From Collybia mongolica (Eukaryota; Basidiomycota; Agaricomycetes; Agaricales; Clitocybaceae), in contig JAAXNY010000001.1 of assembly GCA_013420905.1 (NCBI GenBank), positions 62,001 through 126,000 of the forward strand: a stretch of DNA of 64,000 nucleotides. Reading direction: 5' to 3'. Each line of letters begins with the position of its first letter. The stretch's first letter is position 1. The position numbers were made by a program, and so were the translations under genes. A model generated the notes under the pieces. The model had not been told where the DNA came from and searched no databases. It saw only the letters and a list, made by a program, of their open reading frames with translations. Of the stretch, positions 22,070 to 31,467 are shown piece after piece.

Positions 22070-24190
22070 CTAGGTGCAATTGTGGATGGTATAGTTTGTT
22101 TGGGATGGAGGGTTTCCCCTATTATGGCACTGTAATGATGCCGAAAGCCTTGAAGTATACCATGTAGAACTTGGAAAGATATGTGTTGGCTAGAGGGGGG
22201 GGGAGGAGGAGAAGAACCCTCCCCTGGGTGCATTTCTGGGTGTATACCCCTTTTGGGAGGGTGATTGTCTTCTATTATAGTACTCTAATGAACCCCCAAA
22301 TCTTGGAGTATACCACCCAGAACCTGGAAAGATATGTGTTGGATAGAGGGTAGGAGGTGAAGTACCCTCCCTAGACACATTTGTGGGTGGTATACTTCTG
22401 TTGGGAGGGAAAGTTCCTTCTATCCTAGCACTCTAGCAATGTCCCACATCTTGGAGTATATCACCCAGAACTCAGAAAGACATGTGTTGGCTGGAGGCAG
22501 GGGGAGGAGGAGAAGTACCCTCCCCTGGGTGTATTTGTGGGTGGTATAGTATGGTTGGGAGGGTTAGTTCCTTCCATTATGGGACTCTAGTGCTGTGCCA
22601 AATCTCAAAGTATACCACCCAGAGCTTGGAAAGATATGCCTTGGCAGGAGGCAGGGGGAGGAGGAGAAGTACCCTCCCCTGTGTGCAATTGTGGGTGGTA
22701 TAGTTTGGTTGGGAGAGAGGGTTTCTCCTACCATATGACTCTATTGATGCCCCAACTTTCAAAGTATACCACCCAGAACCTGGAAAGATATGTGTTGGCT
22801 GGAGGCAGGGGGAGGAGGAGAAGTACCCTCCCCTGGGTGCATTTATGGATGGTATACTTGTGTTGGGAGGGAGAGTTCCTTCTACCATAGGACTCTAGTG
22901 ATGTCCCAACTTTCAAAGTATACCACCCAGAACCTGGAAAGATATGTGTTGGCTGGAGGCAGGGGGAGGAGGAGAAGTACCCTCCCCTGTGTACAATTGT
23001 GGGTGGTATAGTTTGGTTGGGAGAGGGAGTTTCTCCTACTATATGACTCTGGTGATGCCCCAACTCTCAAAGTATACCAACCAGAACCTGGAAAGATATG
23101 TGTTGGCTGGAGGCAGGGGGAGGAGGAGAAGTACCCTCTCCTGGGCACAATTGTGGGTGGTATAGTTTGGTTGGGAGAGAAGGTTTCTCCTACCATATGA
23201 CTCTATTGATACCCCAACTCTCAAAGTATACCACCCAGAACCTGGAAAGATATGTGTTGGCTGGAGGCAGGGGGAGGAGGAGAAGTACCCTCCCCTGTGT
23301 GCAGTTGTGGGTGGTATAGTTTGGTTGGGAGAGGGAGTTTCTCCTACTATATGACTCTAGTGATGCCCCAACTCTCAAAGTATACCAACCAGAACCTGGA
23401 AAGATATGTGTTGGCTGGAGGCAGGGGGAGGAGGAGAAGTACCCTCTCCTGGGCACAGTTGTGGGTGGTATAGTTTGGTTGGGAGGGGGAGTTTCTCCTA
23501 CTATATGACTCTAGTGATGCCCCAACTCTCAAAGTATACCAACCAGAACCTGGAAAGATATGTGTTGGCTGGAGGCAGGGGGAGGAGGAGAAAAGTACCC
23601 TCCCCTGGGTGCATTTATGGATGGTATACTTGTGTTGGGAGGGAGAGTTCCTTCTACCATAGGACTCTAGTGATGTCCCAACTTTCAAAGTATACCACCC
23701 AGAACCTGGAAAGATATGTGTTGGCTGGAGGCAGGGGGAGGAGGAGAAGTACCCTCCCCTGTGTGCAATTGTGGGTGGCATAGTTTGGTTGGGAGGGGGA
23801 GTTTCTCCTACTATATGACTCTAGTGATGTCCCAACTCTCAAAGTATACCAACCAGAACCTGGAAAGATATGTGTTGGCTGGAGGCAGGGGGAGGAGGAG
23901 AAGTACCCTCTCCTGGGCACAGTTGTGGGTGGTATAGTTTGGTTGGGAGGGGGAGTTTCTCCTACTATATGACTCTAGTGATGCCCCAACTCTCAAAGTA
24001 TACCACCCAGAACCTGGAAAGATATGTGTTGGCTGGAGGCAGGGGGAGGAGGAGAAGTACCCTCCCCTGGGTGCATTTATGGATGGTATACTTGTGTTGG
24101 GAGGGAGAGTTCCTTCTACCATAGGACTCTAGTGATGTCCCAACTCTCAAAGTATACCATCCAGAACCTGGAAAGATATGCGTTGGCTAG
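22070..24190 (+). repeat. minisatellite array A2 (154-bp units, + orientation)
   Basis: About 13 units; the first three are diverged, the inner ones nearly identical (a few alternating variants such as GTGTGCAATTG, GGGCACAGTTG, GGGTGCATTTA). It reads toward a non-repetitive spacer at 24,190-24,790 and then the inverted array A3. Confidence 0.9.
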
Positions 24191-24790
24191 AGGGGGGGAT
24201 AGGGGAAGTACATTTGTGGGTGGTACACTTTGTTTGGAGATAAAAGGACCCTAGTCATGCCCCAAGCCTTGGAGTATGCCATCCATAACCCATAAAAATA
24301 TGTACTGGCTAGGGGAAGGGTAGTTCCCTTCCTTTGGTGCATGTAAGGGGATTGCTTGTTCAACCACATCTAGCCATCAGGATTGCTATTGCACAGCTTG
24401 CATTGCATTGCTATTTCATCAACCATCCTGACATGCACTGCCTTAACCCCTTGCTACATAGTATTTTACTCTGGACTGACATACCACCAATGGACTGTTG
24501 TATCAGTAGAGTTACTGATATTAGATTCTGTAGTTACTTGAGACATAGCCACAATGTACTGTATACATATAAGGTGCCCCTTCCTCTCTATGGAACAGCA
24601 CCTTTGCAATAGACTTGGTTAGGTTCTCTACTCATGATCAAGCCTCTGGTGCTCTCCACTTGTCCCTTCCCTGCACAGTTGTCTTTACTGTGTATACTGC
24701 TCCCTGCCTGAGCCTCTTGGCAACATAGCCCCTTACAGGGAGGGAATTTATCCTACCCCCAGACCCCTTGCCAGTATGTATCTCCCCAGG
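24191..24790. repeat. spacer between inverted arrays A2 and A3
   Basis: Unique-looking 600 bp whose left two thirds recur inverted at about 14,831-15,290 and, as part of block 2, at 43,563-44,160. A 92-codon frame (24,334-24,612) exists in all three copies but shows no known protein pattern. Confidence 0.75.
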
Positions 24791-26700
24791 TTTTGGATGG
24801 TAAACTCTGAGACTTGGGACATCACAAGAGTGCTTTAATAGAAGGAGCTTTCTCTCCCAAGAGAAGTATACCACCCATAAAAGTGCCCAGGGGAGGGTGC
24901 TTCTCCTCCACCCCCTGTCTCCAGCCAACCCATGTCTTTCTGAGTTCTGGGTGGTATACTCCAAGATGTGGGGCATTGATAGAGTCCTATGGTAGAAGGA
25001 ACTCCCCCTCCCAACCAAACTATACCACCCACAATTGCACACAGGGGAGGGTACTTCTCCTCCTCCCCCTGCCTCCAGCCAACACATATCTTTCCAGGTT
25101 CTGGGTGGTATACTTTGAGAGTTGGGGCATCACTAGAGTCATATAGTAGGAGAAACTCCCCCTCCCAACCAAACTATACCACCCACAATTGCACACAGGG
25201 GAGGGTACTTCTCCTCCTCCCCCTGCCTCCAGCCAACACATATCTTTCCAGGTTCTGGGTGGTATACTTTGAGAGTTGGGGCATCACTAGAGTCATATAG
25301 TAGGAGAAACTCCCCCTCCCAACCAAACTATACCACCCACAATTGCACACAGGGGAGGGTACTTCTCCTCCTCCCCCTGCCTCCAGCCAACACATATCTT
25401 TCCAGGTTCTGGTTGGTATACTTTGAGAGTTGGGGCATCACTAGAGTCATATAGTAGGAGAAACTCCCCCTCCCAACCAAACTATGCCACCCACAATTGC
25501 ACACAGGGGAGGGTACTTCTCCTCCTCCCCCTGCCTCCAGCCAACACATATCTTTCCAGGTTCTGGGTGGTATACTTTGAAAGTTGGGACATCACTAGAG
25601 TCCTATGGTAGAAGGAACTCTCCCTCCCAACACAAGTATACCATCCATAAATGCACCCAGGGGAGGGTACTTCTCCTCCTCCCCCTGCCTCCAGCCAACA
25701 CATATCTTTCCAGGTTCTGGTTGGTATACTTTGAGAGTTGGGGCATCACCAGAGTCATATAGTAGGAGAAACTCCCCCTCCCAACCAAACTATACCACCC
25801 ACAACTGTGCCCAGGAGAGGGTACTTCTCCTCCTCCCCCTGCCTCCAGCCAACACATATCTTTCCAGGTTCTGGTTGGTATACTTTGAGAGTTGGGGCAT
25901 CACTAGAGTCATATAGTAGGAGAAACTCCCTCTCCCAACCAAACTATACCACCCACAACTGCACACAGGGGAGGGTACTTCTCCTCCTCCCCCTGCCTCC
26001 AGCCAACACATATCTTTCCAGGTTCTGGGTGGTATACTTTGAAAGTTGGGACATCACTAGAGTCCTATGGTAGAAGGAACTCTCCCTCCCAACACAAGTA
26101 TACCATCCATAAATGCACCCAGGGAAGGGTACTTCTCCTCCTCCCCCTGCCTCCAGCCAACACATATCTTTCCAGGTTCTGGTTGGTATACTTTGAGAGT
26201 TGGGGCATCACCAGAGTCATATAGTAGGAGAAACTCCCCCTCCCAACCAAACTATACCACCCACAATTGCACACAGGGGAGGGTACTTCTCCTCCTCCCC
26301 CTGCCTCCAGCCAACACATATCTTTCCAGGTTCTGGTTGGTATACTTTGAGAGTTGGGGCATCACTAGAGTCATATAGTAGGAGAAACTTCCTCTCCCAA
26401 CCAAACTATGCCACCCACAATTGCACACAGGGGAGGGTACTTCTCCTCCTCCCCCTGCCTCCAGCCAACACATATCTTTCCAGGTTCTGGTTGGTATACT
26501 TTGAGAGTTGGGGCATCACTAGAGTCATATAGTAGGAGAAACTTCCTCTCCCAACCAAAGTATACCACCCACAACTGTGCCCAGGAGAGGGTGCCTCTCC
26601 TCATACCCCCCATGGTCAATATGTATCTTCCCAAGTTCTAGGCAGTACACTCCAAGAGTTGGGGCTTAATTACAGTACTATAATAGAGGAACCTTCCTTC
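24791..26700 (-). repeat. minisatellite array A3 (154-bp units, - orientation)
   Basis: The same units as A2 on the opposite strand, about 12 copies, so 22,440-26,680 is a palindrome of about 4.2 kb with a 600-bp centre. Block 2 has one unit fewer in the A2 arm and about eight fewer in this arm. Confidence 0.9.
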
Positions 26701-26742
26701 CTAAGAAGAGCACACCACCTGCAAATGCACCCTGGAGAGGGG

Positions 26743-26783
26743 TCACTCACAACCTCGCTTTGCTCAGTTGCTCATTCCTCCCT
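26743..26783 (+). repeat. fossil PLE-A 3' terminus inside the block
   Basis: 41 bp matching the end of PLE-A (27,955-27,995) at every position except four, and each difference turns a PLE CpG into CA or TG (CGC to CAC, TTCG to TTTG, CTCGG to CTCAG, CTCGT to CTCAT). One CpG survives. This is the pattern left by deamination of methylated CpG. Confidence 0.8.
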
Positions 26784-27540
26784 CCCCAGGGTGCATTTGC
26801 AGTGGTGTGCTCTTCTTAGGAAGGAAGGTTCCTCTATTATAGTACTGTAATTAAGCCCCAACTCTTGGAGTGTACTGCCTAGAACTTGGGAAGATACATA
26901 TTGACCATGGGGGGTATGAGGAGAGGCACCCTCCCCTGGGCACAGTTGTGGGTGGTATACTTTTGCTGGGAGAGAAGGTTTCCTCTATCATGACCCTCTA
27001 ATGATGCCCCAATTCTTACAGTATACCATCCAGAACCTGGGGTACTATGTACTGGTATAGTATGGGGGGGAAAAACACAAAACCTTCTGCTCTGAGTGCA
27101 AATGTGGATGGTATACTTTAGGTAGAGGACCAAGTTGCTCTATTATGTATACTCTACCTCTCGTTAAAAGGGTTGATTATACCACCCAGAACTGGGGGAG
27201 ATCTAGGATTTTGGGTGGGTAAAATCACAATATGATTCCCTCTGTAGCAAGGGCAATCCTGGATAGATTTCTTAGGTTGAGTGGCAAAATTTGGTCCATT
27301 GGCCTTAACCCTGCCTGCATCAGAAGTTATGAGTATACCACCTAGTTTTGGTAGAGATCCTGAGATTTGGGTGGGGGAACATGAGAATATATAGTCTGTA
27401 GAGGTCCCAAACCTGGGGGGTATACTCCCATGTTGTAGGACCATCATCTCTAGCCCCTTAGAGAAGTTTTTGAAACCAGGCAAAAGTATACCAAGGTGGT
27501 CATTCCCTACAGAGTTGGGGGAAAAACTAATATAGATAGG
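26784..27540. repeat. right end of block 1
   Basis: Diverged GTATACC-type units (26,830-27,130), then about 400 bp that recurs nearly unchanged in block 2 (45,000-45,709). Ends in TATAGATAGG. No gene. Confidence 0.6.
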
Positions 27541-27995
27541 TTAAGTAGCCGGCCCGATGGGGCCCGGCGCCTAAGTATAGCGCGGCTATAAGTAGATAAG
27601 ATCAAGGCACGAGATCCATCTTCTTTAATGATCCGCGTCGGTGTATAGCTAACCGAGATTGATCCGTGTATCGGATAAATACTAAGGTAGGGCGGGCCAA
27701 CATGGACCGCATCCCATGCGCGTCGAGCGCGCATGATAGCGCACACCCCCTCACATGGCGTAACATGTGCTCTGAGGGGTATACGCTATGGTCGCTCGGA
27801 AAAACCGCGCGCGCGCCGTTACGGTGCGGCGGCGCGAGCGGAGAATCTGATTAACATTAACAAACAGGCCTGATGAGTATATATACGAAACAGGTCGGGT
27901 GGGGGATTCCCCCAACCCTGTTGCTTGTTTGTAACGCAACTCATCGTACCTAAGTCACTCGCAACCTCGCTTCGCTCGGTTGCTCGTTCCTCCCT
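27541..27995 (+). mobile_element. PLE family A, 3' end only (5'-truncated)
   Basis: 455 bp equal to the 3' segments following the RT genes at 33,567-34,022 and 38,664-39,117: GC-rich start GTAGCCGGCCCGATGGGGCC, hammerhead ribozyme at 27,860-27,932, terminal hairpin GCAACC..GGTTGC (27,961-27,983), then TCGTTCCTCCCTAA running into telomeric repeat. It abuts the block end directly, with no telomeric repeat at its 5' side. Confidence 0.8.
27860..27932 (+). ncRNA. hammerhead ribozyme A, copy 1
   Basis: Stem I ACAAACAGGC / GCTTGTTTGT (27,860-27,869 with 27,923-27,932; 10 pairs, one G-U); core CTGATGA 27,870-27,876; stem II GTA-UAUA-TAC 27,877-27,886; core GAAA 27,887-27,890; stem III starting CAGG / CCTG closed by the long G5/C5 helix; expected cleavage after the UU at 27,921-27,922. 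Every universally conserved core base is present. Hammerheads are known in Penelope-like elements. Confidence 0.9.
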
Positions 27996-28018
27996 AAACC
28001 TAACCCTAACCCTAACCA
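27991..28018 (+). repeat. interstitial telomeric repeat (CCCTAA)n
   Basis: Four CCCTAA-type units between the PLE-A 3' end and the truncated 5' end of PLE-B. Confidence 0.85.
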
Positions 28019-28019
28019 A

Positions 28020-30356
28020 CCGCGGTCGAGGCGGCAAGCCGGGCAATGGTCGAGGACGGGGCCGGTAGACGCGCGTCTATCCCCCAATGTCGTATTTCGG
28101 TACGATCATCCTTCTACCTACCCGGATTCCATACTAACGTTATCTTACCCGGATGCTATTAATTACATATTATTACGTACGCCTGTAAACATTATTACGG
28201 CTTCCCAGTATAAATCTTATGTTCACCGATCCCCTGAAGTAAGCTTGCCAATCGAAATCGAACATGACCTTAGTGTGGGAATGAACTTTATGTTCCCCAC
28301 ACCGCGCAACACTCAATTATTGAAAGATGCGTGGAGCGACTTCGATCGAAGAATTCGCTGGCGTCTTAAGTTTACGTTCGAAAACGACGACGCCCCCTAT
28401 GATCCCGACTTTGAGGTACCTCACATATCAACGGCAGAACCCCCAAAGTTACCCAGCTATCTCGAATTAGGACTCACCCGTGGCCGCGGCTTCGTATATG
28501 AAACGATCCGCAATATGCCCCGTGAAGAAGCAAAGGGCCGCCTTTACTCGTTAGAGCCCAATGTATCCCGCATTCGAAAGTTCTTGTTTGATAACAAATA
28601 CGTGGTTACGAACACAGATAAGAACCTGGGAATAGCTGTATCTAAACGAGACTGGATTATAGAAAAATGTTTAGATCTATTGGCCGATGAAAGTAATTAT
28701 TTACCTTTACACGAGCTAGTAGCAAATAGTTATTTAAAAACTCAATGTACCCAAATGGAGGAAATAGCAAAGCTCTGCGAAGCGCATATCTCCAACCCGC
28801 AAGTCTGCATTTTTATGCGACATCAAATAACCCCGAAAGGGGAAAAGCACAATGTTCCCATCTTTTACGGAATTCCTAAAATACACAAGGAACCTGTCAA
28901 GATGAGGCCCATCATTCCATGTCATAGTGCGATCCAAAACCCCGCGGCGAAGTACGTGAGTAAAATCCTTAAACCGATTGTGAAATCGGCACCAACCGTT
29001 ATACACGGAACAAAAGACTTGGTGCTAAAATTAAGGCAGGTAAAATTCCAACGTGGACGACGATTCTATATCGTTACCGGCGACGTAGTCGCTTTCTACC
29101 CAAATATACCCATAGAGAGATGTTTCGAGGTCATACTCAATCTCTACGAGAGGCACTACTTTGGCGAAAGTTTCGACACGTGTAAAGACCGGCTTACCAA
29201 ACAAGAGTTACACGAATACGACATCTTTGTTCGGTGTCTCACGACTGGAAATAGTAACCTGATTACGCAGTTTCAAGATAAATTCTATAAACAAACGCGC
29301 GGCCTAGCTATGGGCGTCGCGTCTTCGCCGGATTTAGCCAATTTATTTGGCTGGTTCTTCGAAGAATCTTGTGGAATCTTGACTAACACGCTCGTACCTT
29401 TTTACGGGCGTTACATCGATGATTGCGCGGCGATTGTATATGCTTCTTCAGAAGCAGAAGCACTCAATCACCTCGCTTGTGTTCAATTCGATGGCTGTGT
29501 TATTGAATGGAACGTGTCGGAATCGCATCAGCCCTTCCTGGACTTAACCCTGTATCGCGATCAATATTCGGAGTTACAGTGGATGCCCTATCGCAAAGCA
29601 CGTTCGCATCAAGAAAGAATCCCATGGATTTCTTCCCACCCCCTAGATGTGAAACGGGGGACATTCGTGGGAGAAATGTCACGGCTGGCCACACTCTGTA
29701 GTCTTTATACACACTACCAGGACGCTATATCGGGCTTGGCTGCCCTTTATATCAAACGTGGTTATCCAGCTGACTTGGTCTATTCCTGGATTAAGCATAA
29801 TGTACGAGAACGGTGGGAAAAACGCCATTCTGAGTCACGGCAACGCTCTAGTGACATTCTTGTGCTTAAGTCCGAATATAACCTAGCGTGGGATTACTTC
29901 AACGCTAAGAAACTCGGAGATACAGTTCTCGGAACCTGGCGGGGTTGGATTAACGCCGCCACACATAACCGATATGGTATTGTGTTCCCGAAATTCAGTT
30001 CGGATCTTCACGGTCTGAAGTCCTCGGTTGAGGAGTTTAACTCTTTGATCGAGACGGCGGATGGGCTCGCACCTATCCCTGACATTACGAAAATAGGTTT
30101 CGATAAACGTCGATTCATCGTGTCCAAGAAACGGACACGTAATTTATTTGACCTTACTAGTCTTTGGAAAAAGATTGTATTATCCAAGATGGAAGAACAA
30201 GCTCTGGAACAGAATATGTCCCTAGAATCTAACGATGACGAACCAGCTAATGACTCTAGTGATGACACTAGCTCGACCGGTTCTCTAGAAAGACAAAATC
30301 TGTCGTTCCTATACAATATCCGCGGCGAACCCACTCGAGTGGAGGACGTCGTGTGA
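28020..30356 (+). CDS. Penelope-like reverse transcriptase (PLE-B), N-terminus missing
   Basis: Open from the telomere junction to TGA at 30,354-30,356 (779 codons). Homology to the family A enzyme starts well upstream of any ATG: VFRYDHPSTYPDSIL matches SFRYENPYTWPDWLL. RT motifs in order: YGIPKIHKEPVKMRPIIPCH, GDVVAFYPNIPI (first catalytic Asp), QTRGLAMGVASSPDLANLF, and FYGRYIDDCAAI (catalytic YIDD), then FLDLTLY and KRGTFVGEMSRLATL. About 250 residues follow the RT, but no GIY-YIG motif, so this is an endonuclease-lacking PLE that would extend free 3' ends such as telomeres. The catalytic residues are intact, but without a start this copy is probably not expressed by itself. Confidence 0.9.
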   Translation, partial: PRSRRQAGQWSRTGPVDARLSPNVVFRYDHPSTYPDSILTLSYPDAINYILLRTPVNIITASQYKSYVHRSPEVSLPIEIEHDLSVGMNFMFPTPRNTQLLKDAWSDFDRRIRWRLKFTFENDDAPYDPDFEVPHISTAEPPKLPSYLELGLTRGRGFVYETIRNMPREEAKGRLYSLEPNVSRIRKFLFDNKYVVTNTDKNLGIAVSKRDWIIEKCLDLLADESNYLPLHELVANSYLKTQCTQMEEIAKLCEAHISNPQVCIFMRHQITPKGEKHNVPIFYGIPKIHKEPVKMRPIIPCHSAIQNPAAKYVSKILKPIVKSAPTVIHGTKDLVLKLRQVKFQRGRRFYIVTGDVVAFYPNIPIERCFEVILNLYERHYFGESFDTCKDRLTKQELHEYDIFVRCLTTGNSNLITQFQDKFYKQTRGLAMGVASSPDLANLFGWFFEESCGILTNTLVPFYGRYIDDCAAIVYASSEAEALNHLACVQFDGCVIEWNVSESHQPFLDLTLYRDQYSELQWMPYRKARSHQERIPWISSHPLDVKRGTFVGEMSRLATLCSLYTHYQDAISGLAALYIKRGYPADLVYSWIKHNVRERWEKRHSESRQRSSDILVLKSEYNLAWDYFNAKKLGDTVLGTWRGWINAATHNRYGIVFPKFSSDLHGLKSSVEEFNSLIETADGLAPIPDITKIGFDKRRFIVSKKRTRNLFDLTSLWKKIVLSKMEEQALEQNMSLESNDDEPANDSSDDTSSTGSLERQNLSFLYNIRGEPTRVEDVV

Positions 30357-31251
30357 ACTTAACCTGTTGCCCCGGTCCAAGTTGATCGGGCGCTTTGGGG
30401 CGTAGCAGCGTGTGAGCTTCTTGCCATCCCTGGTCGGAGTTAACCTATCAGATCTCTATCGGTCCCACGACCGTTGGTCTTATGACAGCGTGAGTCTAAG
30501 TAGTCCAATGTGGCGAAAAGCAGCCGAATTTGATCGGCGGAGATATACCGGTAGATCCCCTTCCCTGTGCGGGGAACTCCTTAGACCAGGAACGGCTCGC
30601 TTACATGCGTGCGTTTGTTTACCTTCGGGGACGCTCTTGTTGCGGCCCGTGGGTATTGTTTCCATCTATTCTTAGCGGTAAAAATTAAACCGTTGTTGAT
30701 ACTTTGTAAGTACCACGATTTATGTCCTAGCGACAGACGGTATTAACCGAGGCTCTTAGAGACATACTAACCCTAACTCTAACCCTAACCGTGAGTACTT
30801 GTTTGCTTAATGCATCCGATCTACGTCAATCTGACATTGAACGAATTAGCTAACCCGAACCCTAACCTAACCGTTAACCTAACCTAACCCTAACCGGTTA
30901 ACCCAACCTAACCCGCCTGAGCCGGACCGGACTTTGATCCGACCACCGGCCCGACATGGACGGTTAAAGGCCACGTGCCCGGTCTGAAATGACCGCGACG
31001 TGTGAAAGGTTGCTAATCATTACAGCTGACCGGAGTAATCCGTTCGGCTTCGTTCCCACAGGTTGTCAAGGTCGTTAATAGACGGTCGCCGATTGGTGCC
31101 CAACACACTGCCTTCGGGCAGAGTTAGTAAGCCCGCTTCGGCGATGTCGTGTTCTATTCCGATCTGCCAGACGCTATGGAAGCGACTGCGCATCTGTCAT
31201 GCGCGCAAATGGCCATTGGCCGCCTCTGACAGGTAGATGACTAAGTATCCC

Positions 31252-31285
31252 GACTTTAGCCTAACCTCGGAACAAAGCTAAAGTC
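31252..31285 (+). ncRNA. conserved RNA stem in the PLE-B 3' UTR
   Basis: GACTTTAGC pairs with GCTAAAGTC (9 bp). In the second copy (46,674-46,707) it is GACTTTCGC with GTGAAAGTC: one A-U pair replaced by C-G and one G-C by G-U, so pairing is kept while the sequence changed. Confidence 0.65.
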
Positions 31286-31310
31286 CGCAGCAACCCGTAT
31301 ACACCCTAAA

Positions 31311-31378
31311 ACCGATCTGAAGAGTCTTAAAAGACGAAAGGATCCGACCGGTGGTCTCCTCCATCGATCCTTATCGGT
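31311..31378 (+). ncRNA. hammerhead ribozyme B, copy 1
   Basis: Stem I ACCGAT / ATCGGT (31,311-31,316 with 31,373-31,378); core CTGAAGA 31,317-31,323 (fits CUGANGA); stem II GTCT-TAAA-AGAC 31,324-31,335; core GAAA 31,336-31,339; stem III GGATC / GATCC (31,340-31,344 with 31,366-31,370), extended inward by GGTGG / CCATC; expected cleavage after UU 31,371-31,372. The second copy has a compensatory stem I pair. Confidence 0.88.
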
Positions 31379-31405
31379 AACTTTCCGTCCCTCAACTATA
31401 TCCTC

Positions 31406-31432
31406 CAACAAAAACGCTTCGCGTTTTTGTTG
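31406..31432 (+). ncRNA. PLE-B terminal hairpin
   Basis: CAACAAAAACGC-TTC-GCGTTTTTGTTG, a perfect 12-bp stem, 7 nt before the CCCTAA junction. The same hairpin sits before CCCTAA at 45,774-45,800, 46,831-46,856 (variant) and 46,901-46,927. Likely a 3'-end recognition structure for the reverse transcriptase. Confidence 0.75.
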
Positions 31433-31438
31433 TCGTCC

Positions 31439-31467
31439 ACCCTAACCTAACCCTAACCTAACCCTAA
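31439..31467 (+). repeat. interstitial telomeric repeat
   Basis: CCCTAA and CCTAA units between the PLE-B 3' end and truncated PLE-A copy 2. The junction shares AAACC with the element. Confidence 0.85.

Larger units (their letters stand above)
9447..27540. mobile_element. CpG-poor subtelomeric block 1 (ParB-like gene + TLH helicase + minisatellites)
   Basis: Everything between about 9447 and 27,540 shares one style: AT-rich, very few CpG, many TpG/CpA, two leftward multi-exon genes and 154-bp minisatellites in both orientations. Its right edge is sharp: AATATAGATAGG at 27,529-27,540 is followed by PLE-A sequence, and the same edge in block 2 (45,698-45,709) is followed by PLE-B sequence. The left edge is approximate and no terminal inverted repeat was identified. 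Calling the whole unit mobile is inference; a passively duplicated subtelomeric repeat (like yeast Y' elements) is the alternative. Confidence 0.45.
28019..31440 (+). mobile_element. PLE family B, 5'-truncated, complete 3' end
   Basis: Starts abruptly after CCCTAA repeats inside the last codons of ORF1 (a G/R/K-rich tail, GRGGKPGNGRGRGR, stop TAG at 28,066-28,068), followed by the RT gene, a roughly 1-kb 3' UTR with internal CCCTAA-like stretches (30,764-30,791 and 30,850-30,906), a conserved stem (31,252-31,285), hammerhead B (31,311-31,378), the terminal hairpin (31,406-31,432) and then CCCTAA. The architecture is that of endonuclease-deficient telomeric PLEs. Confidence 0.85.

Noticed and set aside
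22070..24190. CRISPR-like regular repeats
   Set aside because: Units are 154 bp with no short repeat/unique spacer pattern, no cas genes, and the DNA is eukaryotic.
14125..26634. Dozens of 60-150-codon frames of one repetitive type (Gly/Pro/Ser-rich) on both strands
   Set aside because: They repeat every 154 bp with the minisatellite, exist on both strands at once and have no start or splice logic of their own.
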